In this document: piece by piece, positions 9,862 through 18,909 of the stretch | Layout of the letters: each line of letters begins with the position of its first letter | Position numbering within the stretch: the first letter of the stretch is position 1 | DNA from: Bacteroidota bacterium | GTDB lineage: Bacteria; Bacteroidota; Bacteroidia; AKYH767-A; OLB10 | Reading direction: 5' to 3' | Assembly: GCA_016713925.1 (NCBI GenBank) | Contig: JADJOH010000008.1 | Span: 1-64,000 of the forward strand | Length of the DNA stretch: 64,000 nt | Position numbers and translations under genes: made by a program | The notes under the pieces: model-generated | What the model was told of the DNA's origin: nothing | Databases searched by the model: none | Seen by the model: the letters and a program-made list of their open reading frames with translations, nothing else

Positions 9862-12800
9862 ATGAAACACACATTTACCACAAGCTCATCGCGGACCAAA
9901 TCACCCGATCGAGCCCATCTTGGAAATCGAAATATGAATTTCCCTTCCTTGTTATTATTTAGCTGCATATTTTTCCTGTCACTATCAGACTTCCGGGCTA
10001 ATGCACAAACCTATCCTTCGGGATTTACAGAAGTACAAGTCGCTACAGGACTTTCAAATCCAACCGTGATGACCGCTGCACCTGATGGACGTATTTTTAT
10101 TGCCAGACAAAACGGTACCTTACGCATATTTAAGAACGGAAGTATGCTAAGCCAATCCTTCGTTACATTAAGTGTAAATTCTTCGGGCGAGAGAGGTTTA
10201 CTGGGCATTGCATTCGATCCTGCATTTGCCACCAATCAATACATCTATCTTTACTATACTGTTTCTTCGGGAGCCAATAATCGCATTAGTCGTTTTACGG
10301 CAAATGGAGATGTAGCCGTTGCCGGGAGTGAAGTAGTACTCTTAAATCTTGATCCGTTAACCAGTGCAACCAATCACAACGGAGGAACGATGCAGTTTGG
10401 TCCGGATGGAAAGTTGTATGTGGGAATTGGTGAGAATGCAAATTCTGCCAATGCACAGAATCTCGATACCTATCACGGAAAAATACTGCGATTGAATACA
10501 GATGGTACCCCTGCTGCAGGAAACCCTTACAGTACAGGTTCTGTTCAGCGTAGAAGTGTATGGTCTTATGGATTACGAAATCCTTACACCTTGACTTTTC
10601 AACCCGGAACAGGTAAATTATTTGTGAATGATGTCGGACAAAACACCTGGGAGGAAATTAACAATGCTACATCAGGAGGATTGAATTTCGGATGGCCTGC
10701 AGCAGAAGGTACGAGTTCAAATAGTGCGTATGCAAATCCGGTGTATAGTTATGCACATGGATCCGGAGGAGGTCAGGGTTGTGCGATTACAGGAGGTGCG
10801 TTCTTTAATCCTTCTGCTACCAATTATCCTGCTACGTATACCGGAAATTATTTTTATATTGATTATTGCAGCAATTGGATCGACAGGCTATCTATTTCAG
10901 GGAATACTGCCACACGTTCAAATTTTGCAAGCAATATCGGAGGAAATCCTGTAGGATTGATAACAGGTACGGACGGAAATCTGTATTTTCTATCACGGTC
11001 AAGTAGCAGTCTGAATAAGATTGTATATGCTTCCGGCACTTCTCCGGTCATCACGACTCAACCTCAATCCACTACTGTTGCTCAGGGCAATTCCGCTTCA
11101 TTTTCGGTGGCTGTTTCCGGATCAAGTCCATTTACCTTTCAATGGAGGAAGAATGGAACAAGCATTAATGGCGCGACAGGGTCTACCTATACCATTGCTA
11201 CTGCTTCTACCGCTGATGGCGGAACGTATACAGTAGTGATCACAAATAGTGCAGGAACAACTACCAGTAACGGAGCATCGTTAACAGTGTCGGCGGTCAA
11301 TCAATTTCCGACAGCTACGATTCAAACACCCACCTCAGGCACTACCTACACTGCAGGAACATCTATCAGTTTCAGCGGGAGCGGGAATGATCCGGAAAAT
11401 GGAGTGCTGGGAGCAAGTGCCTTTGAATGGTATGTGATCTTTCATCACGATATTCATACACATCCCGGACCTACGGCCACTGATGGAGTTACAAGCGGAT
11501 CTTTTGCTATTCCTGATATCGGCGAAACAGCAGCGAACGTTTACTATAGATTGTATTTAGTGGTGACCGACCTGCAAGGTGCAAAAGATACCACCTACAC
11601 CGACATCCTCCCCAACACCTCTACCATGACATTTAATACTACTCCCCAAGGTTTGGAAATTACATTGGATGGACAACCGTTCGTTACACCTTTTACAGTG
11701 ACAGGCGTAGAGGGCGTCTTGAGAACCATCGGAACATCATCACCTCAGGTATTGAATTCGGTAAATTATGTTTTCAGCAACTGGTCGCAGGGAGGAGCTC
11801 AATCGCAATCTATAACCACACCTGTGAATAATACTTCTTATAAGGCTACATTTACTACTACTTTGCGTTCTCCTGAGAATCCTGCAGGAACAGTCAATGG
11901 ATTGAACTATGCGTATTATCACGGGACATGGAGTACATTACCCGCATTTGCTGCATTGACTCCTGTTTCAACGGGTATTGTTTCGAATCTTGATTTAACT
12001 CCGCGCACACAGAATGATAATTTCGGATTTAGTTTTAATGGTTATATTGAAATTCCTGCTGATGGAATCTATACCTTTTATACTTCATCGGATGATGGCA
12101 GTAAAATGTATATTGGATCAACATTGGTAGTGAGCAATGATGGCTTGCATGCGAACACAGAAGCTTCCGGACAGATCGGTTTGTTAGCAGGTAAGCATGC
12201 CATTACTGTTGACTTTTTTGAACGCAGTGGACAGGAGATTCTTACTTTAAATTATGAGGGGCCCGGCATTTCCAAAAAACCTGTTCCATCTGCAGCTTTC
12301 TTTATACAACAGCCTTCAACCATGGTGAACCCGATTGCCGACAGTTATGTGCGTGGGGGTAGCTATTCGAATTCCAATTATGGAACATTACCACAACTTT
12401 ACTCCAGAAAAGGAATGAACAACGGCTCCTTCGAATCCTATTTGCGATTTGATATTTCCGGTTTTGCGACTAATGTTTCATCAGCAACGGTCAGATTATA
12501 CGGACGAGTGAACAATACAAATGTCGCTTCCATTCCTGTTGAGATCTACTTTGTAACAGATAATTCGTGGCTGGAAACTGCAATTACCTATACTAATAAA
12601 CCTGTTGTATCGGGAAGCCCAATAGCTACAGTAACCATCACCGGTACTTCCAACCAGTATTATGAATGGGATATTACGCAACAACTGAATGCACTAAAAG
12701 CCTCCGGCATAACGGTAATTTCTTTGTTGGTACGAGAAGCAATTGTGACAAATAACAGCCGTTTTGTTTTCAGATCAAGAGAGTCCACCACAAATAAACC

Positions 12801-13125
12801 CGAGCTCACCATCAATGCTTCTGTAGCTAAACCAATGGTTATGGATGAAGCGGAAACACCCATTTCACTCCGCAAATTGGATGACATTGGGTTCAAAATT
12901 TATCCACAGCCTGCAAAGGATTTGATTACATTAGAACTGCCGGAGCAATTTATGAATGCTACATTGAATATCATCAGCATGAACGGACAAAATGTTTACT
13001 CAGCTAAACTCAATGGAAATACTATTCAAAGGATTCCCGTAAATCAATTGGAGACCGGACTGTATATCATCACTATTCATAACGGGGAAGAAATGATGAA
13101 GAAAAGATTGCTTATTCAGAAATAG
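9862..13125 (+). CDS. Secreted PQQ-type sugar dehydrogenase with Ig, PA14, DNRLRE and T9SS domains
   Basis: 1087 residues; a second ATG at 9934 gives a tighter signal peptide (MNFPSLLLFS through ANAQ). Residues 55-390 form a glucose/sorbosone dehydrogenase six-bladed propeller (GLSNPTVMTAAPDGRIFIA, ERGLLGIAFDP, LTSATNHNGGTMQFGPDGKL, WSYGLRNPYTL). This family uses pyrroloquinoline quinone to oxidise sugars. Next come an Ig-like domain (about 394-480; ITTQPQSTTVAQGNSASF), two beta domains (to about 670), a PA14 domain (about 675-805; FYTSSDDGSKMYIG), a DNRLRE domain (about 815-990; VNPIADSYVRGG) and a T9SS type A tail (IYPQPAKDLITLEL). PA14 often binds carbohydrate. I infer a surface or released sugar-oxidising enzyme. 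One of the shared regulatory elements lies upstream. Confidence 0.88.
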   Translation: MKHTFTTSSSRTKSPDRAHLGNRNMNFPSLLLFSCIFFLSLSDFRANAQTYPSGFTEVQVATGLSNPTVMTAAPDGRIFIARQNGTLRIFKNGSMLSQSFVTLSVNSSGERGLLGIAFDPAFATNQYIYLYYTVSSGANNRISRFTANGDVAVAGSEVVLLNLDPLTSATNHNGGTMQFGPDGKLYVGIGENANSANAQNLDTYHGKILRLNTDGTPAAGNPYSTGSVQRRSVWSYGLRNPYTLTFQPGTGKLFVNDVGQNTWEEINNATSGGLNFGWPAAEGTSSNSAYANPVYSYAHGSGGGQGCAITGGAFFNPSATNYPATYTGNYFYIDYCSNWIDRLSISGNTATRSNFASNIGGNPVGLITGTDGNLYFLSRSSSSLNKIVYASGTSPVITTQPQSTTVAQGNSASFSVAVSGSSPFTFQWRKNGTSINGATGSTYTIATASTADGGTYTVVITNSAGTTTSNGASLTVSAVNQFPTATIQTPTSGTTYTAGTSISFSGSGNDPENGVLGASAFEWYVIFHHDIHTHPGPTATDGVTSGSFAIPDIGETAANVYYRLYLVVTDLQGAKDTTYTDILPNTSTMTFNTTPQGLEITLDGQPFVTPFTVTGVEGVLRTIGTSSPQVLNSVNYVFSNWSQGGAQSQSITTPVNNTSYKATFTTTLRSPENPAGTVNGLNYAYYHGTWSTLPAFAALTPVSTGIVSNLDLTPRTQNDNFGFSFNGYIEIPADGIYTFYTSSDDGSKMYIGSTLVVSNDGLHANTEASGQIGLLAGKHAITVDFFERSGQEILTLNYEGPGISKKPVPSAAFFIQQPSTMVNPIADSYVRGGSYSNSNYGTLPQLYSRKGMNNGSFESYLRFDISGFATNVSSATVRLYGRVNNTNVASIPVEIYFVTDNSWLETAITYTNKPVVSGSPIATVTITGTSNQYYEWDITQQLNALKASGITVISLLVREAIVTNNSRFVFRSRESTTNKPELTINASVAKPMVMDEAETPISLRKLDDIGFKIYPQPAKDLITLELPEQFMNATLNIISMNGQNVYSAKLNGNTIQRIPVNQLETGLYIITIHNGEEMMKKRLLIQK

Positions 13126-13142
13126 CATTTCAATACCAAGAA

Positions 13143-13186
13143 GCCATCAGCAGGGAATAGAATTTTCACCTGTTGATGGCTTTTTT
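13143..13186 (+). terminator. Intrinsic terminator after the sugar dehydrogenase
   Basis: A 12-bp stem, GCCATCAGCAGG with CCTGTTGATGGC (one G-T wobble), is followed at once by TTTTTT, 17 bases after the stop codon. Confidence 0.9.
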
Positions 13187-13281
13187 GCTTAAGAAATCAC
13201 TTCACGTTTCTCCATTCTATTTGCAACCCGATAAAGCGAAATCACATTTTTCCTATCAAATTTCATTTTTAACCCCACCTA

Positions 13282-13504
13282 CGCTAACTGTGTGCGCCAA
13301 AGCTTTAGCGACGGAGTAAGCTTCGGTCGGCAGGCACAGAGGCACACGGGGCACAGAGGTTCACAGAGGATTTTTCTGTAATCATTAAACCTTTACTCAA
13401 AATAGTTTTCATCATTTCGATTCAACTGTATTTTAATAAATCATAACAAATCTCTCCTTCGCTAACTGTGTGCGCCAAAGCTTAAGCGACGGCGTAAGCT
13501 ACGG
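13282..13504. repeat. Pair of 45-bp direct repeats in a gene-free spacer
   Basis: Positions 13282-13326 and 13460-13504 share 45 bp beginning CGCTAACTGTGTGCGCCAAA, with four differences. Around them are further purine-biased repeats of the 'cacagaggcacac' and 'gcgactccgcgactctgcg' kind, at 13335-13370, 13617-13645 and 13765-13800. The whole spacer 13187-14026 has no credible gene; it holds these repeats and a duplicated leader region. Such repeats are common between Bacteroidota genes; no function is known to me. Confidence 0.7.
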
Positions 13505-13512
13505 AGGACAAG

Positions 13513-14040
13513 TCTGCGGCCCATCAAATTATTATTGTGACTGATCATAAATTTGTGGTTTCATACAATAAATAGCAGGCTAAAATATTTTATGAGAATC
13601 AAATTTCATGGGTGTCGCGCGGAGTCGCTGAGGCGCAGAGAAAAAGAGATATGGAGTATGATATTTTCAGACTCCTAAATATATTTTAGTTCGAAAGAAA
13701 AATTATTTGATCTGCTATATGCATAGAATTGTTTTTTCTGACGTCGAAGCTTTAGCGAAGAAGTCTTTGCGTCTCCTCTGCGACTCCGCGACTCTGCGAG
13801 AACCCCCTTAAGTTGCTTTACGGTATAGATAATCAATGTATCCTAACAAATCCTAATAATCTTAATAGATCTGCGGCCTATCAAATTAGTATTGTGAGTA
13901 TGGTTTAAATGCCCGGCAATCAGCAGGAACTATTAAGAGCGATTAAACTTATTCAGAATTTGTTTGTTTATTGTGATTGATCGTAAATTTGTAGCTTCAT
14001 ACAACAATTAGCAGACTAAAACATCTATGAAATTTAATAG
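13513..14040 (+). repeat. Duplicated promoter/leader region upstream of the DUF2490 gene
   Basis: The sequence at 13531-13608, from ATTATTGTGACTGATCATAA through the ATG at 13592, closely repeats at 13968-14040, which includes the real start codon of the DUF2490 gene. A further part (TCTGCGGCC.ATCAAATTA.TATTGTGA) at 13513-13541 recurs at 13872-13900. Both copies keep the TAAATTTG -7 box. The upstream copy leads into no open frame, so it looks like a decayed duplicate of the promoter and 5' end. Confidence 0.65.
13960..13991 (+). promoter_or_regulatory. Bacteroidota-type promoter of the DUF2490 gene
   Basis: TTG at 13960-13962 and TAAATTTG at 13984-13991, spacer 21 bp, match the TTG-N19-21-TAnnTTTG primary promoter. 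The start codon is 35 bases downstream. Confidence 0.6.
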
Positions 14041-14725
14041 CAAGTTGTTGAATATTCTTCCTTTGACGGTAATTTTATTTTATGCGATGCTATATTCCGT
14101 TTCAGCACAACCCTCCGGGCCGGGTACCTGGCTCATTTATTTTGGAAACCAGTCGCTCAGTAAAAAATGGAACTGGCACAATGAAGTGCAATACAGAAGT
14201 TATGATTTCAAAGGGGATCTCCAGCAATTGCTAATAAGAACCGGACTTGGATATAACCTTAGTGAAAGCAATAACAATCTTTTGGCGGGATATGGTTTTA
14301 TACGTACCGAGAATTATATCCCCGGAACAGAGAGTAAAACCGGTATTGACGAGCATAGAATCTTTCAGCAATTTATCACCCGTCAGCAATTTGGTCGGGT
14401 ATTTCTTCAGCACCGCTACAGGGTAGAAGAGCGTATTTTTAAAGATGATTTTCGCATGCGTTTCCGGTATTTTCTTGCCGTGAATATACCTCTCAATCGC
14501 AACACCATGTCAGCAGGTACTTTATATTTGTCGGGCTATAATGAAGGCTTTTTGAACGCGGAATCTCCCATCTTCGACAGAAATCGCTTGTACGGGGCAT
14601 TGGGTTATGTGATCAATAAAAATATTAAGCTGGAAGCTGGTTTTATGAATCAATCACAGGAAAACGTATCGGTCAATCAATTTCAAATAGTATTATTTAA
14701 TAATTTGCCGTTTTATAAAGATTGA
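14027..14725 (+). CDS. DUF2490 outer-membrane beta-barrel-like protein
   Basis: 232 residues with a signal peptide ending SVSAQ (about residue 27). The mature part fits DUF2490: GTWLIYFGNQSLSKKWNWHN near its start, then alternating amphipathic strands (LLIRTGLGYNL, LLAGYGFIRTE, HRIFQQFITRQQF, VFLQHRYRVEERIF, FRYFLAVNIPLN) and a last strand FQIVLFNNLPFYKD. The pattern implies a small porin-like barrel in the outer membrane. Transported substance and partners are unknown. It is monocistronic with its own TAAATTTG promoter; upstream is a decayed duplicate of the same leader. Confidence 0.8.
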   Translation: MKFNSKLLNILPLTVILFYAMLYSVSAQPSGPGTWLIYFGNQSLSKKWNWHNEVQYRSYDFKGDLQQLLIRTGLGYNLSESNNNLLAGYGFIRTENYIPGTESKTGIDEHRIFQQFITRQQFGRVFLQHRYRVEERIFKDDFRMRFRYFLAVNIPLNRNTMSAGTLYLSGYNEGFLNAESPIFDRNRLYGALGYVINKNIKLEAGFMNQSQENVSVNQFQIVLFNNLPFYKD

Positions 14726-14897
14726 TTTTACGATAGGAAATTGTAAAAGCTACATTATTTTCAATGATCTGTTACTTGATTTTACAAAAAGGTATATGTG
14801 ACAATTGGGCAGCTGTATGACGAATATCATCAGGGGGTTTCTGGACATATAGTATTTTTAGAAATAATTTCAGAACATTCCAATAAAAAGATTTAAC

Positions 14898-15185
14898 ATG
14901 AATATTAAACAAATGCACACCAATGATAAGGCGGTTTCAGCGGTCTCTATTTTAAAAAGTGAAACGGGTAATGCCACAGCTATCCAAATTTTAGCCAACG
15001 AAAAACTCAAAGAGCATGTGACCAAAGTTCCGGCACTATTGATTTGCATAGCGGGGAATGCTGTTTTCGAAAACGAGAAAGGCGTTCGGGAAACCCTGTT
15101 AAGCGGAGACTATGTATTGATAGAACCGGAAGTGAAGCATTGGGTAGAGGGAATCGTGGATAGTCAGTTGCTATTAGTTAAATAG
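14898..15185 (+). CDS. Small cupin-like protein
   Basis: 95 residues, a minimal cupin barrel: ALLICIAGNAVFENEKGVR, then LLSGDYVLIEPEVKHWVEGI with a motif-2-type P-x-x-x-H, then SQLLLVK. The histidine pair of motif 1 is missing, so metal binding is doubtful. Homologues that I recall are short cytosolic proteins of unknown role. The ferritin-VIT1 fusion follows 75 bases later on the same strand and may be cotranscribed, which would hint at a metal or redox setting. Confidence 0.65.
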   Translation: MNIKQMHTNDKAVSAVSILKSETGNATAIQILANEKLKEHVTKVPALLICIAGNAVFENEKGVRETLLSGDYVLIEPEVKHWVEGIVDSQLLLVK

Positions 15186-15260
15186 TTTTTAGATCTCATT
15201 TAATTAATTCTTCTTAAGTTGCCTCCGGATCATTGCGCTATAAATTAAATATTCATTCCG

Positions 15261-16355
15261 ATGAAGAACAAAAATATCCAAACTGAAATCGACGCTTCGT
15301 ATCTCTATCAGAAATTGGCCGAAAAGGAATCTGATGAAACGATTGCCAACGTGTTTCGTCAAATGAGTGCCATTGAAAGGAGTCATGCGGAGGCATTTGC
15401 CCGAAAGGAGAAGCTGAGTTTAACGGACCTGATGATTCCTTCATGGAGAGCGAAAACGTTGAATACAATTGGAAAAATATTCGGGTATGATTATGTGTTA
15501 GGGGCATTGATGGATACCGAGAAAAGTATTTCCACTGCTATTATCAGTCAGAAGCAAAAGAGCAATCAATCTTTAACGGGTACTGAAACGACGCATGTGA
15601 AAATACTTCGGTCGATTCTGGAGAAAGAGAAGAAGGTAACCGGCATTCAACTATCAAAATTTGAGAGCAGGCATCGTTCTGTCGGAGGCAATGCGATCAG
15701 AGCTGCCGTATTGGGTGGCAATGATGGACTGGTTTCTAATTTTAGTTTGGTGATGGGTATTGCCGGAGCCACTGCGGCGCAAGAAGGCGTTTTACTAGCA
15801 GGCCTTGCCGGTTTGCTTGCGGGTTCTTTGTCCATGTCGCTCGGAGAGTGGATTTCTGTAAAGAGTTCACAGGAATTATACGAAAATCAAATGCAGATAG
15901 AAATGGAAGAGCTGGAAACGAATCCCGAAGGAGAAATGAAGGAACTGGCTTTGATTTATATCGCAAAAGGTATTCCTGAAGAACAGGCGAACCAAATGGC
16001 AAAAGATATCATGAGTGACAAGAGTCTCGCGCATGAAATTTTAGTAAAAGAAGAACTGGGAATAAATGCAGAGGAGTTGAAAGGCTCAGCCGTGGAAGCT
16101 GCTGTCTATTCTTTCATTTTATTTGCCATTGGCGCTGTAATACCTGTGCTTCCTTTCATGTTTACTGACGGAATGAAAGCCGTTTTGTTCAGTGTATCCC
16201 TCAGTGCAGTAGGCCTGTTCCTGATTGGTGCAGCCATTACGCTCTTTACGGGAAGAAATGTTTGGTTTTCCGGTTTCCGTCAAGTCCTGTTTGGATTGGC
16301 TGCTGCAGCCATCACTTTTGGAATTGGTAAGCTGATAGGTGTTTCTGTAAGTTAA
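15261..16355 (+). CDS. Ferritin-like/VIT1 fusion membrane iron or manganese transporter
   Basis: 364 residues. Residues 1-125 are a rubrerythrin/ferritin-like four-helix domain (E9 in the first helix, EKESDE, then SAIERSHAEAF with the E-x-x-H metal motif, and TETTHVKIL later). Residues 140-364 are a VIT1/CCC1 transporter: GGNDGLVSNFSLVMGIAG, then SMSLGEWISVKSSQELYE with the conserved gly/glu pair, an acidic cytoplasmic helical hairpin, and three C-terminal helices. The layout matches membrane-bound ferritins of the Er-VIT1 type, which oxidise Fe(II) in the ferritin domain and export or sequester it. Direction of transport cannot be read from sequence. Downstream is a T-rich hairpin at 16380-16413. 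Confidence 0.85.
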   Translation: MKNKNIQTEIDASYLYQKLAEKESDETIANVFRQMSAIERSHAEAFARKEKLSLTDLMIPSWRAKTLNTIGKIFGYDYVLGALMDTEKSISTAIISQKQKSNQSLTGTETTHVKILRSILEKEKKVTGIQLSKFESRHRSVGGNAIRAAVLGGNDGLVSNFSLVMGIAGATAAQEGVLLAGLAGLLAGSLSMSLGEWISVKSSQELYENQMQIEMEELETNPEGEMKELALIYIAKGIPEEQANQMAKDIMSDKSLAHEILVKEELGINAEELKGSAVEAAVYSFILFAIGAVIPVLPFMFTDGMKAVLFSVSLSAVGLFLIGAAITLFTGRNVWFSGFRQVLFGLAAAAITFGIGKLIGVSVS

Positions 16356-16379
16356 AGTGGAATAGGAGCAATGAAAAAG

Positions 16380-16413
16380 GAGGTGGCCACTGTATAGCGA
16401 CGACCTCTTTTTA
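16380..16413 (+). terminator. Probable terminator after the VIT1 fusion
   Basis: GAGGT..CACT and AGCGACGACCTC form an imperfect hairpin followed by TTTTTATTATT, 25 bases after the stop. The right arm is part of a 60-bp repeat; the better-paired copy at 17019-17048 has a nearly perfect stem. Confidence 0.5.
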
Positions 16414-16452
16414 TTATTATCTATATAGCTTTGAAATGAAAACTATTCTTTC
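16393..16452. repeat. 60-bp exact repeat, displaced copy of a gene 3' end
   Basis: These 60 bases are identical to 17033-17092. The latter copy includes the last three codons and stop of the minus-strand S74 gene and half of its terminator hairpin. The displaced copy therefore carries the end of a gene that is not there. Confidence 0.85.
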
Positions 16453-16555
16453 CTGTTCTCGTCGAAGGGACACCCGAAAATCATATATAAATATGGCATT
16501 TGTACCATAACCATAGTGCTGAAATAAATCATCAAGAAAAGTGTCGAAAACAGGA
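16451..16555. mobile_element. MITE-like 105-bp element, copy A
   Basis: 105 bp bounded by TCCTGTTCTCG and CGAAAACAGGA, which are inverted repeats with one mismatch. It shares about 80% identity by eye with copy B at 16917-17021. It is AT-rich inside and too short to code. Confidence 0.5.
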
Positions 16556-16916
16556 AAGATGTCTCACCGCTTATAAAATTCTTTAGTCAAATGAATTGAT
16601 GTCCCGAAGCCTCGGGATAAAGAATGTATATAAGTTATATCTTTTCTTTTTTTATGAAAGGTCCTCCGTGATTCCTTAGTGATCTTTGTGCCGTGGTAAA
16701 AATTGACAATAATTTTGAAGACGAGATCTTTATTTACCCAAAATTTCAACAATATTTTTTCCATTAGCTGATTATTTCAAATAGAAAACCACATATAAAG
16801 TTTCTCGCAGCCTACTTCGCTAATGCTACTGAGCTCAATGGAAGGAGTCGCGGAGTCGCAGATTAGTTTTCGGAAAGCGCAGTAAATTGAATTTAATCTT
16901 TCAATTTTAAATCCTT

Positions 16917-17021
16917 TCCTGTTTTCGTTGCTGAGACACCCAATAATCATCTATAAATATTACATTTATTTCATAACCATGGTGTTGAAAAATATCATAA
17001 AGAAAAGTGTCGAAAACAGGA
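16917..17021. mobile_element. MITE-like 105-bp element, copy B
   Basis: Same length (105 bp) as copy A, with perfect 11-bp inverted ends, TCCTGTTTTCG and CGAAAACAGGA. Both copies follow a CTTT or TTCTT tract, but no clear target duplication is visible. Between the copies (16556-16916) there is no gene, only a CCCGA-TCGGG hairpin near 16600 and purine-rich 'gagtcgcggagtcgcag' repeats near 16840. Confidence 0.5.
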
Positions 17022-17082
17022 GGTCGTCACTATATAGCGACGACCTCTTTTTATTATTATCTATATAGCTTTGAAATGAAAA

Positions 17083-18909
17083 CTATTCTTTCACCAATTG
17101 CTTTGTATCTGCCACTATTCCATCTACTTTTAAGCTGAGCGTATAAATACCCGCGGCCAGACCCGCAATCGGAATTTCGATTTTATGGGATTTCATATTT
17201 ATAACTTGTGTAGAAAGAAGAATTTTTCCTTTCATATCAGTAATCGTAATTTCTGCCTGCGAAAACGCTCTTTCACCTTGTAACTCTACTACCGCCATAT
17301 CGGAGGCAGGATTGGGATAAATCTGCGCAATGGTAAATTTATCCTGGTTCTGTGCGGGGCTCAAACTCTTTTGTCCGGATTGATGTTCCAGAGTACTGAG
17401 CCGCTGCTGTAGCGCATTATTTTCGCTCTTTAAATCTTCAATCATCTTTTGTTGCTCCTGCACCGCTTTGATGAGAGGCATCATCAACTCCGTATAACGG
17501 ATAGCATAAGTTTCTTTATCATTGGCCGGAATATCAATTCCCGTGAACGCATAGCCACTCTCGTTCATCGCTTTCTCCACATCCTGAGCGATGAGTCCGG
17601 TGTAGCGTACCTGTTCCGTTTCGCTATGGTTGATGCGATTAACCAGAGAGTCCGGTGTGCCCCATATTTTATGAAGTTCCAGAGGGCGGACGTTGTATGA
17701 AACCGGTTTTAATCGCGTAATGAAATCCAGCCCTTTCACATCTTCTTTCACATTGGTCTTATATCGGGCATCGGAGTAAGCCGTTATCCCTGTTACCTGA
17801 GCGCGAATTTGTTGAAGTGAAGTATTTCCAAGAAGCAACTGATTGTTACCGGTTGCCTGCGCATTTACTATAGCCGATCCGATTAAAGTAACATTCGTTC
17901 TTGATGTGGTAAGGTAAGAGGTGGAACCAAGAAAATTGCATAACGAGAAATTGATACCGGTAGCTCCAAATCCGGCGTATCTTCCAAGAGCAACATTATC
18001 TGTGCCTGTCTGATTATGATAAAGACTATAGGGCCCCATGCCCACATTAAAAAAGCCGGTTGTATTACTATAAAGCGATCTATAGCCAACCGATGTGTTT
18101 TCATCGCCCAGTGTATTGGTATATTGGGCTTCATAACCAATTGCGGTATTTAATTGCGAATGAAAACTAGCGGATTGACCTGTTCCATTGTTTCGCAGCG
18201 CATTATATCCAATGGCTACATTCCCTAATTTGGTGGTATTAGCACTTAGTGCATAGGCCCCTATAGCAACAGTACCGGAATTAAGATTGGATCCTAATGC
18301 GGCAAAACCAATCGCTACATTTTCGTTACCGGTTACATTAGAAGTTAATGTTCCTGCACCAAGAGCTGTGTTTCCGGTACCATTGTCATTGGCAAGCAAT
18401 GCCTGATCTCCTACTGCTATATTATACGCACCAAACGAATTACTGAAGCCGGCTCCCCGACCGATAAAGGTGTTAAATTTTCCCTCTGAAGTAAGTGTGG
18501 AAGCATTATTGGATTGGCCCGCTCCCGAGCCAAAGAAACTATTGGTAGGATGATCACTATGAATGGATAAATAGTTCGTGCCGTCATTACCGCGAAGTAA
18601 AATCAACGGATTGGCATTGGTTTGTCCTGCTGCAGCGTCAACGATCAATTGTGATTCATTGTTCTTCCCCTTGATGTGAAACCAACCGGAAGGTGTGGCA
18701 GAGCCGGTTCCAAAGCCGAGTTTACCCGAATTCGTAATGGATAACCGCACACTGTTATTGGTCCGAAAGCGCAAAGCCTTGGCATCGGTAGTTCCAATAA
18801 ATTGTGTGGTGGGATTGGTACCCGCATTACCGGATAAATTCCAGGATTGCGAATGCGCAGTTACCGAAAGCAGCAACAGGCAAATGGTGGTGGTAATTTT
18901 GTTCTTCAT
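17083..18909 (-). CDS. Secreted tail-fibre-like protein with S74 chaperone and T9SS domains
   Basis: 608 residues. The signal peptide is 1-21 (LLLLSVTAHS). Residues 120-365 hold 14-20-residue repeats of the type N-x-A-I/V-G-x-x-A/S-L, as in YadA heads, which form left-handed beta-rolls. A Peptidase_S74 intramolecular chaperone starts at YSDARYK (S379, the expected self-cleavage serine), then KGLDFITRLKPVSYN and TGLIAQDVEKAM. A coiled coil follows at about 470-515 (EDLKSENNALQQRLSTLE) and a T9SS tail (IYPNPASDMAVVEL) from about 535. Family knowledge: S74 domains trimerise fibres and then cut themselves off. I infer a trimeric surface fibre. A paralogue lies at 41926-43590. Confidence 0.87.
   Translation of the reverse strand: MKNKITTTICLLLLSVTAHSQSWNLSGNAGTNPTTQFIGTTDAKALRFRTNNSVRLSITNSGKLGFGTGSATPSGWFHIKGKNNESQLIVDAAAGQTNANPLILLRGNDGTNYLSIHSDHPTNSFFGSGAGQSNNASTLTSEGKFNTFIGRGAGFSNSFGAYNIAVGDQALLANDNGTGNTALGAGTLTSNVTGNENVAIGFAALGSNLNSGTVAIGAYALSANTTKLGNVAIGYNALRNNGTGQSASFHSQLNTAIGYEAQYTNTLGDENTSVGYRSLYSNTTGFFNVGMGPYSLYHNQTGTDNVALGRYAGFGATGINFSLCNFLGSTSYLTTSRTNVTLIGSAIVNAQATGNNQLLLGNTSLQQIRAQVTGITAYSDARYKTNVKEDVKGLDFITRLKPVSYNVRPLELHKIWGTPDSLVNRINHSETEQVRYTGLIAQDVEKAMNESGYAFTGIDIPANDKETYAIRYTELMMPLIKAVQEQQKMIEDLKSENNALQQRLSTLEHQSGQKSLSPAQNQDKFTIAQIYPNPASDMAVVELQGERAFSQAEITITDMKGKILLSTQVINMKSHKIEIPIAGLAAGIYTLSLKVDGIVADTKQLVKE

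Noticed and set aside
17083..18909. Prophage tail fibre
   Set aside because: The protein has a signal peptide and T9SS domain and no phage genes surround either copy.
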